Assembly: GCA_963808165.1 (NCBI GenBank)
Contig: CAWEET010000001.1
Location: 248,001-312,000 of the forward strand
DNA: 64,000 nt
Source: Thiosocius sp963808165
Lineage (GTDB): Bacteria > Pseudomonadota > Gammaproteobacteria > Chromatiales > Chromatiaceae
Direction of reading: 5' to 3'
The number at the start of each line of letters is the position of its first letter. Positions within the stretch are counted from its first letter, which is position 1. Both the position numbers and the translations under genes were made by a program. The notes under the pieces were generated by a model. That model worked only from the letters and a program-made list of their open reading frames with translations. It searched no databases and was not told the DNA's origin. Of this stretch, positions 1-7,262 are shown piece by piece.

Positions 1-621
1 CATCGGCATCGGCAGGTCGACGTTGGTGCCGTTCCCGACACCGTCGGCCGCGGCACGGCCGGGGATGCGCTTGTGCCAGCGTGCGGCCCAGCCGCCGAGT
101 TCGCCGGCCTTCTCCACCAGATGCACCGGGAAACCGGCGGCAGCGGTTTCGAGGGCCGCGGTCATACCGGTCACGCCACCGCCGACCACCAGGATGTTCT
201 TGTTCAACTCCTGCTCGCCGGACATGCTCGGCCGGGCCATGTATTTCACTTCGGCGCAGGCCATGCGGATGTAGTCGTCCGCCATCTCCTGCGTGGTCTC
301 CTGGTTCTCTTCGGTATCCGGGCGCGACCAGATCACGCCTTCACGCAGGTTCGCGCGCGACATCGCCACGTCGGTGAAGTTGAAGGCCTCGACCTTGGCG
401 CGGCGCGAGCAGGCCGCGATCATGATGTGCGTGGCGCCGTCGTTGTCGATGGCGTTACGGATCGTCTGAACGCCGTCCTTGCTGCACAGCATCTCGTGCT
501 GCTGACAGCTCTGCATCTTGCCGTCGCGCGTCGCGGTCGTTTCCAGTTGGCCGGCATCCAGGCGCTCGCCGATGCCGCAGCCGGTGCAGATGAAACCTGC
601 GAATTTCTTGTCTTCTGCCAT
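1..621 (-). CDS. qmoB: QmoB, quinone-interacting oxidoreductase subunit (partial)
   Basis: This is the N-terminal 207 codons of an HdrA-like flavoprotein; the rest lies beyond the left edge. The ATG at 621 is 3 bases after the qmoA stop. Visible are an N-terminal Cys pair (GFICTGCGIG), a CSRRAK stretch, and an FAD-binding motif (ILVVGGGVTG) near residue 160, an arrangement typical of QmoB. In sulfur oxidisers the membrane-associated QmoABC complex is thought to exchange electrons between APS reductase (AprBA) and the quinone pool. Gene order and tight spacing with qmoA support the call; AprBA is not visible in the window. Confidence 0.85.
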   Translation of the reverse strand, partial: MAEDKKFAGFICTGCGIGERLDAGQLETTATRDGKMQSCQQHEMLCSKDGVQTIRNAIDNDGATHIMIAACSRRAKVEAFNFTDVAMSRANLREGVIWSRPDTEENQETTQEMADDYIRMACAEVKYMARPSMSGEQELNKNILVVGGGVTGMTAALETAAAGFPVHLVEKAGELGGWAARWHKRIPGRAAADGVGNGTNVDLPMPM

Positions 622-624
622 GTC

Positions 625-1905
625 TTAGGCCTCCGCTGCTGCAACACGGTTGACCACCTGAATGGCCTTCAGGGCGGCGCCGGTTGCGTGCTGAACTGCG
701 CGGTTCACATCCAGTGCATCGGATGCCGAACCTGCTGCGAACACACCGCCGTTGGCGGCATCGGGCTCGATGAAGCCCTCGCGGTTGATCACGATGTCGA
801 CCGGGAAGTCGCTCTTGGCGACGGAAGGCTCCATGCCGGTGGCGAGTACCACCAGGTCATGGGCGTTCTCGTAGCGGTGGTAACCCTCGGTGTCGACGCC
901 GTAGCAGACCGGGTTGCCGTCCTTGTCGGCCTTGATGTTGGCCACCTTGGACTTGGTGAAGGTCACGTTGTCCATGCCCTTGACCGTCTCGTAAAAGTCC
1001 TCGAAACGATCGATCGCCCGGATATCGATGTAGTAGATGGTGACCTTGGCGTCTTCGTAGGCGTCGACGACATAGTGGGTCTGCTTCAGCGAGGCCATGC
1101 AGCAGATGCGCGAGCAGTGATACAGGTGATTGCGGTCACGCGAGCCGGCACACTGGATGAAGGCCACGTTCTTGGCCTCTTTGCCGTCGCCGGGACGCAC
1201 GATCTTACCGCCGGTCGGGCCCTTGGGGTCGGCCATGCGTTCGAACTCGACATTGGTGATCACGTTCGGATAGCGATCGTAGCCATAGGGCTGAATCTTG
1301 GCCGCGTCGTACGGCTGCCAGCCGGTGGCCCAGATCACCGCGCCGGCGGGGAACTTGATCTCGCGCTCCTGCATGTCCAGATCTATCGCATCGTACTTGC
1401 AGGCGTCTTTTGCCTTCTGGGCGTCGTCGGTGCCTATGACCCGCGGGTCGAGCACATACTGCATCGGATGCGCCATCACGTGCGGCAGGTAGGCGCCCTT
1501 GCGCTTGCTCATGCCGTAGTTGTATTCGTCGTCGAATTCCGCCTCGACCGCCTTGGCGCAATCGCCGCAGCCGGTGCAGTTGTCGTTGACATAGCGCGGA
1601 GACAGCTTGACGGTCGCCGTGTAGGCGCCGGCCTGACCCTCGATGTTGGTCACCTCGGCCATCGTGAGGATGGTCAGGTTCGGGTTCATCTTGGCCCGGC
1701 GCTGGTTGATTTCCAGCCCGCAGGTCGGGTGGCACAGCTTGGGGAAGTACCTGTAAAGCTGGCTGACGCGGCCTCCCAGATAGGGGCGCTTTTCGACCAG
1801 CACGACCTTCTTCCCGGTCTCGGCGGCCTCGAGTGCGGCGGTCATGCCGCTGATGCCGCCACCGACGACGAGAATGGTCTCGTTGGTGGCTACGACTTCC
1901 GTCAT
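625..1905 (-). CDS. qmoA: QmoA, FAD/Fe-S subunit of the QmoABC complex
   Basis: A 426-residue HdrA-like FAD protein. The dinucleotide-binding motif VVGGGISG lies at residues 13-20, a LCHPTC pair at 57-62, a Cys triplet NCTGCGDC at 109-116, and the HdrA-type signature CAGSRDR followed by HCSRICC at 252-269. Its length fits QmoA (about 410-425). The start is set by GGAGGA six bases upstream of the ATG. It is the first gene of a qmoA-qmoB unit. The usual upstream partner aprBA is absent here: the next gene on the far side is a divergent cbbQ-like gene 600 bp away. Predicted role is electron transfer between AMP-dependent sulfite oxidation and quinones. Confidence 0.9.
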   Translation of the reverse strand: MTEVVATNETILVVGGGISGMTAALEAAETGKKVVLVEKRPYLGGRVSQLYRYFPKLCHPTCGLEINQRRAKMNPNLTILTMAEVTNIEGQAGAYTATVKLSPRYVNDNCTGCGDCAKAVEAEFDDEYNYGMSKRKGAYLPHVMAHPMQYVLDPRVIGTDDAQKAKDACKYDAIDLDMQEREIKFPAGAVIWATGWQPYDAAKIQPYGYDRYPNVITNVEFERMADPKGPTGGKIVRPGDGKEAKNVAFIQCAGSRDRNHLYHCSRICCMASLKQTHYVVDAYEDAKVTIYYIDIRAIDRFEDFYETVKGMDNVTFTKSKVANIKADKDGNPVCYGVDTEGYHRYENAHDLVVLATGMEPSVAKSDFPVDIVINREGFIEPDAANGGVFAAGSASDALDVNRAVQHATGAALKAIQVVNRVAAAEA

Positions 1906-2522
1906 GGATGGTCCTCCGTCGCGGATAGTGATGAATCTGGTCCGTCCAAACGCGGCTGTCTGCCACGATCGGCGACGGGCCCCGAAGGCCCGGAATTCTT
2001 CGTCTTGAAGACCGGCCCCGCAGTTGCGTGCCGGATATTTTCTGAGACCAACAACGATACTCCCGTTGGCAGTCTATCGCTATGCAGCAACAATCGAATT
2101 TTCCAATGCACTAATAGATGCGACGTATACACTTTTGATCGAGGTTGGTTGTCTCCGCCATGGCCGAGGCCAGTTCGGCGGGGACGTTCTCCCTGCACGC
2201 CAATGGCACTGACTTTGGCACTTGCGCCCCGGCGTATTCGCCCCGCGGGACGCCGTGAATCCATCCCTGGAGGCTCGACTGCCGCATCCCTGCGGCACAC
2301 GCCCGCAGATCTAACACGCCTGGGTGCTCTTCGATGCCTGCCTGCAAGTCAAGGTGGTGCCATTGGCCTGCAGGCGGGCGCTGTCGGCCCGGCATGCGGA
2401 GCGCAGCCCTGTCCGGGCGCCTGGTGCCGGCGAGCCAGGTTTTTCCCGGGGTTGCCCCGCCGGGCGCCGCTGGTTAGCCTGCGCAACCACCAAAATCGCG
2501 ACGCAGACCAGGGACCGATGCC
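1906..2522. other. Gene-free divergent region between qmoA and cbbQ-like gene
   Basis: About 617 bases with no convincing coding sequence; a long plus-strand open frame crossing it is the shadow of qmoAB. An AT-richer patch at 2030-2130 is the likely site of the qmo promoter, though no single -35/-10 pair stands out. The right half contains a dispersed repeat (listed separately) and GC-rich sequence. Confidence 0.6.
2212..2290. repeat. Dispersed intergenic repeat, copy 1
   Basis: A stretch of about 79 bases whose core reads CGCxGTGAATxCATxC followed by GGAGGCTC and CTGCCGCATC. A related copy lies at 56035-56112; aligned by eye without gaps the two agree at about three quarters of positions. 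Both copies are intergenic. This is a genome-dispersed repeat of unknown function. Confidence 0.6.
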
Positions 2523-3341
2523 TTGACCGATACTGCCAAGACCCTCCGGCCGGAAAAGAACTACATTACCGATGAGCCCTATTTTCAGCCAGTCGGCGAC
2601 GAAATCGCGGTGTTCGAGGCCGCCTACCGAAACGACCTGCCGGTACTTCTGAAGGGGCCGACCGGTTGCGGCAAGACGCGCTTCATGGAGCACATGGCAT
2701 GGCGCCTGAAGCGCCCGCTGATCACCGTTTCCTGCCACGACGATCTGACCGCCTCTGACTTGGTCGGCCGGTTTCTGGTAAAGGCTGGGGAGACCACCTG
2801 GGTCGATGGCCCGCTGGCCCGCGCGGTGCGCTCCGGCGCCATTTGCTACCTGGACGAGGTGGTCGAGGCGCGCAAGGACACCACGGTGGTGATCCACCCA
2901 CTGGCCGACGACCGTCGCGTATTACCGATGGAGAAGATCGGCGAACTGGTCGAGGCGGCGCCGGGCTTCTGTCTGGCCATGTCCTACAACCCGGGTTACC
3001 AGTCGGTGTTGAAGGATCTGAAGCAATCCACCCGGCAGCGTTTCGTCGCGCTGGAGTTCGACTACCCGAATGCCGCGCTGGAGCAGCAGATCATCGAGCG
3101 TGAATCTGCGGTGGATGGTGAACTGGCCGCGCGCCTGGTCAGATTTGCCCACATGACCCGCAATCTCAAGGGCCAGGGTCTGGACGAGGGTGCCTCGACC
3201 CGCTTGCTGGTGCACGCGGCCAAGCTGATTCATTCCGGCGTCGATCCGGTGGTCGCGTGCCGGGCCTCTGTCGCGCAGGCACTGACGGACGACCGCGACA
3301 TGCTGGTGGCGGTCAACGAGCTGTCGGCCTCCCTGTTCTGA
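2523..3341 (+). CDS. cbbQ: CbbQ/NirQ/NorQ-family MoxR-type AAA+ ATPase
   Basis: A 272-residue AAA+ ATPase. Walker A GPTGCGKT is at residues 45-52 and Walker B CYLDEV near 108-113, followed by the family-typical VVIHPLADDRRVLP and SYNPGYQ blocks. CbbQ with CbbO forms a mechanochemical activase that removes inhibitors from Rubisco; the related NorQ/NorD pair assembles metal centres of nitric oxide reductase. Sequence blocks look most like CbbQ, but no Rubisco or Nor gene is visible, so the client is unproven. The start appears to be TTG after an AGGGA motif. The partner VWA gene lies 3.9 kb downstream, not adjacent as usual. Confidence 0.85.
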   Translation: MTDTAKTLRPEKNYITDEPYFQPVGDEIAVFEAAYRNDLPVLLKGPTGCGKTRFMEHMAWRLKRPLITVSCHDDLTASDLVGRFLVKAGETTWVDGPLARAVRSGAICYLDEVVEARKDTTVVIHPLADDRRVLPMEKIGELVEAAPGFCLAMSYNPGYQSVLKDLKQSTRQRFVALEFDYPNAALEQQIIERESAVDGELAARLVRFAHMTRNLKGQGLDEGASTRLLVHAAKLIHSGVDPVVACRASVAQALTDDRDMLVAVNELSASLF

Positions 3342-3539
3342 CCGGGCCGCTTGCCCGGCAGCGGCCCACTGCGCCTTTCAAGGACGTGTCGTCGCGGCCG
3401 CTACCCAAGCCGTTGCTGTCCGTTTTCAGAAGCCCGCGCAGCCGCCGTGACCGGACGGGATCCGTGTCGGGGGCCCGCCCGGAACCGCACCAAACCGCAC
3501 GTGGCGCCCCGGGCGTCGCCAAGAGACGAGAACGAAACC

Positions 3540-3962
3540 ATGAGACGCAATCTGCAGGCCGGCCTGACCCTGATCGAGATCATGATCGCTGTGGCGATCC
3601 TCGCCATTATCTCAGCGATCGCGATACCCGCCTATCAGGGCTATCTCGCCGAGGCGCGTTACGGTACCGCTATCAAGGACATCCGTCAGATGCAGCTGAT
3701 CCTGGATGATCTTGCCGGGGACAACAATCTGGCGGCTCTCGACGGCGATGTCGAAACCGAATTAGGGGTTTATCGGACAGTAGTCAGTGGTCAACTCGCC
3801 CTCGCTGGCCTGGGCAGCACCCCTGCGGGCGCGGAGCCCTGGCTGGATCCCTGGGGGCGAATCTACCGCTATCGCCGTCCCGATGACGAGTCACAGGACT
3901 ACGACCTGCTCAGCCAGGGTCCGGATGCCGCCGATGCCTCCGACGATGCTGCGAAAGAGTGA
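3540..3962 (+). CDS. GspG-like type II pseudopilin / prepilin-type protein
   Basis: A 140-residue protein with a short basic leader and a class III prepilin signal: AGLTLIEIMIAVAILAIISA, with Leu where Phe is usual after the cleavage Gly and the conserved Glu at +5. The C-terminal part (DPWGRIYRYRRP, then YDLLSQGPDA and Asp residues) matches the calcium-binding end of GspG-type major pseudopilins. It should be processed by PilD-type prepilin peptidase. The ATG at 3540 places six residues before the signal. It is a lone gene, with no other T2SS or type IV pilus assembly gene adjacent. pilU lies about 29 kb away. Confidence 0.8.
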   Translation: MRRNLQAGLTLIEIMIAVAILAIISAIAIPAYQGYLAEARYGTAIKDIRQMQLILDDLAGDNNLAALDGDVETELGVYRTVVSGQLALAGLGSTPAGAEPWLDPWGRIYRYRRPDDESQDYDLLSQGPDAADASDDAAKE

Positions 3963-4000
3963 GGTGGGTCGGCTGCCGGTGCGGTTTCGCCTGGCACTGA

Positions 4001-4049
4001 GTCGCCAGACAACCGGCCGGCATCTGGTCGCCGGCCGGTTCGCGGCGAC
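4001..4049. terminator. Extended inverted repeat after the pseudopilin gene
   Basis: A perfect 11-bp inverted repeat (AACCGGCCGGC at 4011-4021 and its complement at 4030-4040) is enclosed by a second matching pair, GTCGCC at 4001-4006 and GGCGAC at 4044-4049. It lies 40 bp after the pseudopilin stop. No T-run follows, so it may be a transcript-stabilising hairpin or a factor-dependent terminator. Confidence 0.45.
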
Positions 4050-4342
4050 GCTTTCTCCAGATCAACCCAACGACCACGGGACAGACGCGCCGGCGGGCGC
4101 CGAATAGCGCCCCGCCATCTTCAACGCATTGCCCCAGGCAGGGACGGTTTATTGGTGCCGGGTCAGGTGCCGTCGGGCATCAGCAAATGTCGTTGACCTT
4201 TGCTGAAAGCCCACTGCCCTAATGCCGCCCAGCCGATGATGGCGTGTCGCGACCACCGTGACACGGGTGACGTAGCCCTGCTCCCTTCGATACTTTCCAC
4301 ACGCCATCGGCGCCCCGATGTGAACCTTTCGCCGAAAAAGCT

Positions 4343-4371
4343 TTGCAAAAAGAAGAAAACAGCTATATTTT
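4343..4371 (+). promoter_or_regulatory. Candidate sigma-70 promoter for the small exported protein / GGDEF-EAL unit
   Basis: TTGCAA at 4343-4348 is followed after 15 bases by TATATT (4364-4369), or after 17 bases by TATTTT. It sits in the only AT-rich stretch of the region, about 40 bases before the GTG start at 4411. Match by eye only. Confidence 0.35.
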
Positions 4372-4410
4372 AATTACTTATAAAAACAATCTAATCAATT
4401 AAGGCAGATA

Positions 4411-4857
4411 GTGGCAGTAAGCGCCTTGATTCTTGGTCTTCTCGGTGTGTTCCTCAGCGTCTCGACGCAGACTGGGACAGCTCGCATCGAACGGTCGGTG
4501 GCATCCGTGGTCGTCGCGGAGATCGTTCGCTGCCCCGGCGAGACAAACGCGCCGCTTGTCGCTGTCCTGCACGCCTGCCGGCAGACGCGTGAGTCTCCCA
4601 ACGTGGCCGCCCTGCTTTCCCATCTCGATTGCGACAAGGAGCCGCTGAGCGCCGCGCTGGCCAAGACCCCCGTGCCCGCGACCGTGATCTACGCCGATTC
4701 GGACGATTGTATGGAAAGCGTATGGCTCGAAGCCCAGGGCGCCGCTAAAGTGGTGCTCCGGTCGATCGTCGATGCCAGACATTCACCCGATCGCTTGCAC
4801 GAGCTCGACCCGTTGGTCGAGGTGTTGGATCTGCTCAAAAGGGGGAGGCATGGCTGA
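4411..4857 (+). CDS. Small exported or membrane-anchored protein with four cysteines
   Basis: A 148-residue protein that I do not recognise. Residues 2-23 are hydrophobic (signal anchor or uncleaved signal peptide). The remainder contains four Cys (in RCPG, HACR, DCD and DDCM contexts), which would allow two disulfides if periplasmic. The GTG start has AAGG six bases upstream. Its stop overlaps the start of the following GGDEF-EAL gene by 8 bases, so the two are translationally coupled. Inference: it may act with the sensor part of that c-di-GMP enzyme; nothing in the sequence proves this. Confidence 0.65.
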   Translation: MAVSALILGLLGVFLSVSTQTGTARIERSVASVVVAEIVRCPGETNAPLVAVLHACRQTRESPNVAALLSHLDCDKEPLSAALAKTPVPATVIYADSDDCMESVWLEAQGAAKVVLRSIVDARHSPDRLHELDPLVEVLDLLKRGRHG

Positions 4858-7123
4858 GTCCAGGCGCGGTGTATCAATCGGCATCTATGCGCTCGTCATG
4901 GTTGTACTGGTCATGCTGGCGTTTCTGGGCTTCGCCGGGCTCACCTACAGCGAGTTCCAGCGCCTGCGTTCCGACATGCAGGCGATTAGCAACGCAGCCG
5001 CACGTAACGAGATCGGGGTGGTGATGGATCATCTGCTGCGCGAGGCGGAGACGGTCGCCGAACGGTTCGCCGCGTCAGAAGAGGTCCATCAGCAACTGCT
5101 CAGGCCGCGTTACTTCCCTTACCGGCGCAACCACCGCGGGCAGTACAGCGAGCCGCTGTCCGAAATGGTCGCGGACACCGAGATCTACGGCCAGGACGGC
5201 GTGGCCCTGACGGGCCTGGATGGCGCTGCAATGCCGACCCAGATCGCGATGCCTGCACCGCCGGCGTATGTCGAATACGCTGGTGAGCAGCCGACGCTGC
5301 TGGTGTTTCGTGCGGTGCCCGGTGTGCACCAAGGGGCCCAGCCCGAGCCGCTTGGTTACGTCGGCTTGCGCACCCATTTCCTCGAAGCGTTGCGCGAGGG
5401 CCATACCTACCATTATGCAGACCCGCAAACCATCAGGTTCACCCGTGGCCCCGAGTCGACGCTCAGCTGGTCCGAGTTGCGGTCGGCGGTGCGGTTTTCG
5501 CTGCGCGAGAATCCGAATGGCGAGGCGGTTTCGGGGCTGTTGTCGGCTGCGATCCGCAATCTGAGCATCATCTTCGGCGTGTTCGTGCTGACATTGGTTC
5601 CGGCGCTGGTTCTGCTCATCTTGCGTCCCTTGCGGGCGATCTCGACGCATATCGACCGATTGAAAGAAAGCCCCGGCGGTTTGATGTTGGAGGATCTGCC
5701 GGGAATCCTGCCGATTTCCGAGACGGAAAAGATCCGCCACTCACTCAATGCCTACCAGGGCCAGCTGGTCGATGTGCACTCAAGCCTGGAACAGAAAAGC
5801 CAGGAACTGTGGGCGATGGCCCACCATGATGCATTGACCGGGGCCAAGAACCGGCGGGCGTTCGACGAGTTCATGCAGAACCTGCCGCGGACATTGAGCC
5901 AAGCGGATATCGACGTCACCTTCGCCCTGTTCGACGTCAACCATTTCAAGGCAATCAACGACAGTTATGGGCACGGCGTGGGCGATCAGGTGCTGAAGGT
6001 GATCGCGGGTCGAATTTGTTCCGTGTTGCGCAAGGGCGAGGAGCTTTTCCGCATCGGTGGCGACGAGTTCGCAGTCATCCTGCTCGACTGCGATCAGGCC
6101 TCGGCCTTGCGTATCGCCGAGCGCTGCCACGAAAAAATCGTCGGCTACGACTTTACCCAGCTCGGGATCCGCGAGCCCTTGCGTATCAGCGCCGGCTTGG
6201 CGAACGCCCGCATCGACGACATCGACGATTTGCAGTCGCTGCAATGGAAGGCCGATGTCGCCATGTATCGCGCCAAGCGCCCGGGACATGCCAATGTCGT
6301 GATGTTCAACGAAGCGCTGGCGCGTGGCTCCGAGAGTCTGTTCTCGAGCTGGGTGAACACCGCCGTGTACGAAGCGGTGATCCACGGAAGAGGGTTGCTG
6401 ATGCACTACCAGCCGATTGTGGATCTGGAGACCGGGGCCATCTGCCACTATGAGGCACTGGTGCGGATCTCACAGGACGATGAACTGATCCAGCCCTCAA
6501 ACATCTTCCCGGTGATCGAGGCGCGGCGTCTTGAGGTGGAACTCGATCGTGCGGTGATTGGCCAGGTCCAGGCCGATCTAAAGGCCGGAAAGGTGCAAGC
6601 GGGAACAGGGGTCTCGATCAATCTTTCCGGTCCGACGCTGGTCCACGATCAGGTCTGTAGCTGGCTTGCCGGGTTCCGGCCGCACCTGAAGGATTTCCGG
6701 GTGATGATCGAGGTCACCGAAACCGCGCTGATTACACAGATCGGACTGGCCAACGAGAATCTCGCCTGCCTTCGTGGACAGGGCTTCGAGATCGCGCTGG
6801 ATGATTTCGGCAGCGGCTACTCCTCGGTCCGATATCTTGCGAGCATGCCGGTCGATGTCGTCAAGTTCGATATCAGTCTGATCCAGGGGCTGCTGGATGA
6901 GACCCAGGGCAATATAGTTTCGCACCTGGCTCAGATGATCCTCGAGTCAGGGCACCAGCTCGTTGCCGAGGGTATAGAGGATGCGGCAACGCTCGATGCC
7001 GTTCGCGAGGCCGGGTTCGTTCGTGGCCAGGGTTACCTGGTCGGCAGGCCGTCGGACAAGGCCAGCCGTGCCCGGGTGTTGTTCGATAACGTCACCCAGT
7101 TTCCGGGCAACAGGTGCGCGTGA
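4850..7123 (+). CDS. Membrane-bound GGDEF-EAL cyclic di-GMP turnover protein
   Basis: A 757-residue inner-membrane protein: TM helix at about 11-33, a periplasmic domain of about 210 residues, second TM at about 245-267, a HAMP-like linker, GGDEF and EAL domains. The diguanylate cyclase motif GGDEF (403-407) is intact; the RxxD inhibitory site reads RKGE. The EAL domain keeps YEALVRI (about 535), SINLSG, EVTETA, LDDFGSGYSS (about 650), VVKFD and AEGIE, so phosphodiesterase activity is plausible too. Start ATG 4850 is chosen for the GGGGGAGG just upstream and overlap with the preceding stop. Predicted bifunctional enzyme responding to a periplasmic signal. Confidence 0.9.
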   Translation: MAESRRGVSIGIYALVMVVLVMLAFLGFAGLTYSEFQRLRSDMQAISNAAARNEIGVVMDHLLREAETVAERFAASEEVHQQLLRPRYFPYRRNHRGQYSEPLSEMVADTEIYGQDGVALTGLDGAAMPTQIAMPAPPAYVEYAGEQPTLLVFRAVPGVHQGAQPEPLGYVGLRTHFLEALREGHTYHYADPQTIRFTRGPESTLSWSELRSAVRFSLRENPNGEAVSGLLSAAIRNLSIIFGVFVLTLVPALVLLILRPLRAISTHIDRLKESPGGLMLEDLPGILPISETEKIRHSLNAYQGQLVDVHSSLEQKSQELWAMAHHDALTGAKNRRAFDEFMQNLPRTLSQADIDVTFALFDVNHFKAINDSYGHGVGDQVLKVIAGRICSVLRKGEELFRIGGDEFAVILLDCDQASALRIAERCHEKIVGYDFTQLGIREPLRISAGLANARIDDIDDLQSLQWKADVAMYRAKRPGHANVVMFNEALARGSESLFSSWVNTAVYEAVIHGRGLLMHYQPIVDLETGAICHYEALVRISQDDELIQPSNIFPVIEARRLEVELDRAVIGQVQADLKAGKVQAGTGVSINLSGPTLVHDQVCSWLAGFRPHLKDFRVMIEVTETALITQIGLANENLACLRGQGFEIALDDFGSGYSSVRYLASMPVDVVKFDISLIQGLLDETQGNIVSHLAQMILESGHQLVAEGIEDAATLDAVREAGFVRGQGYLVGRPSDKASRARVLFDNVTQFPGNRCA

Positions 7124-7262
7124 TCGCGGCGGCGCCATGCCCGCCTTTTCGATGCAATATCAGCGGTTGACCCGACGGCGGTCGGTGATTAGCTTGGCAG
7201 CTTGTCAACGACTGTGCGCCCCTGCCTGAGCGGGCGAGCGCGACCTGTACAGGCGCCAAACC

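Larger units (their letters stand above)
3963..4410. other. Gene-free region between pseudopilin and small exported protein genes
   Basis: About 450 bases without a credible reading frame. The left part holds a strong inverted repeat (4001-4049); the right part turns AT-rich (4340-4400) and probably carries the promoter for the next two genes. Confidence 0.6.

Noticed and set aside
73..2526. Long plus-strand open frame of 817 codons
   Set aside because: It is antisense to qmoB and qmoA and its translation is a low-information Val/Gly/Asp/His-rich shadow typical of GC-rich genes.
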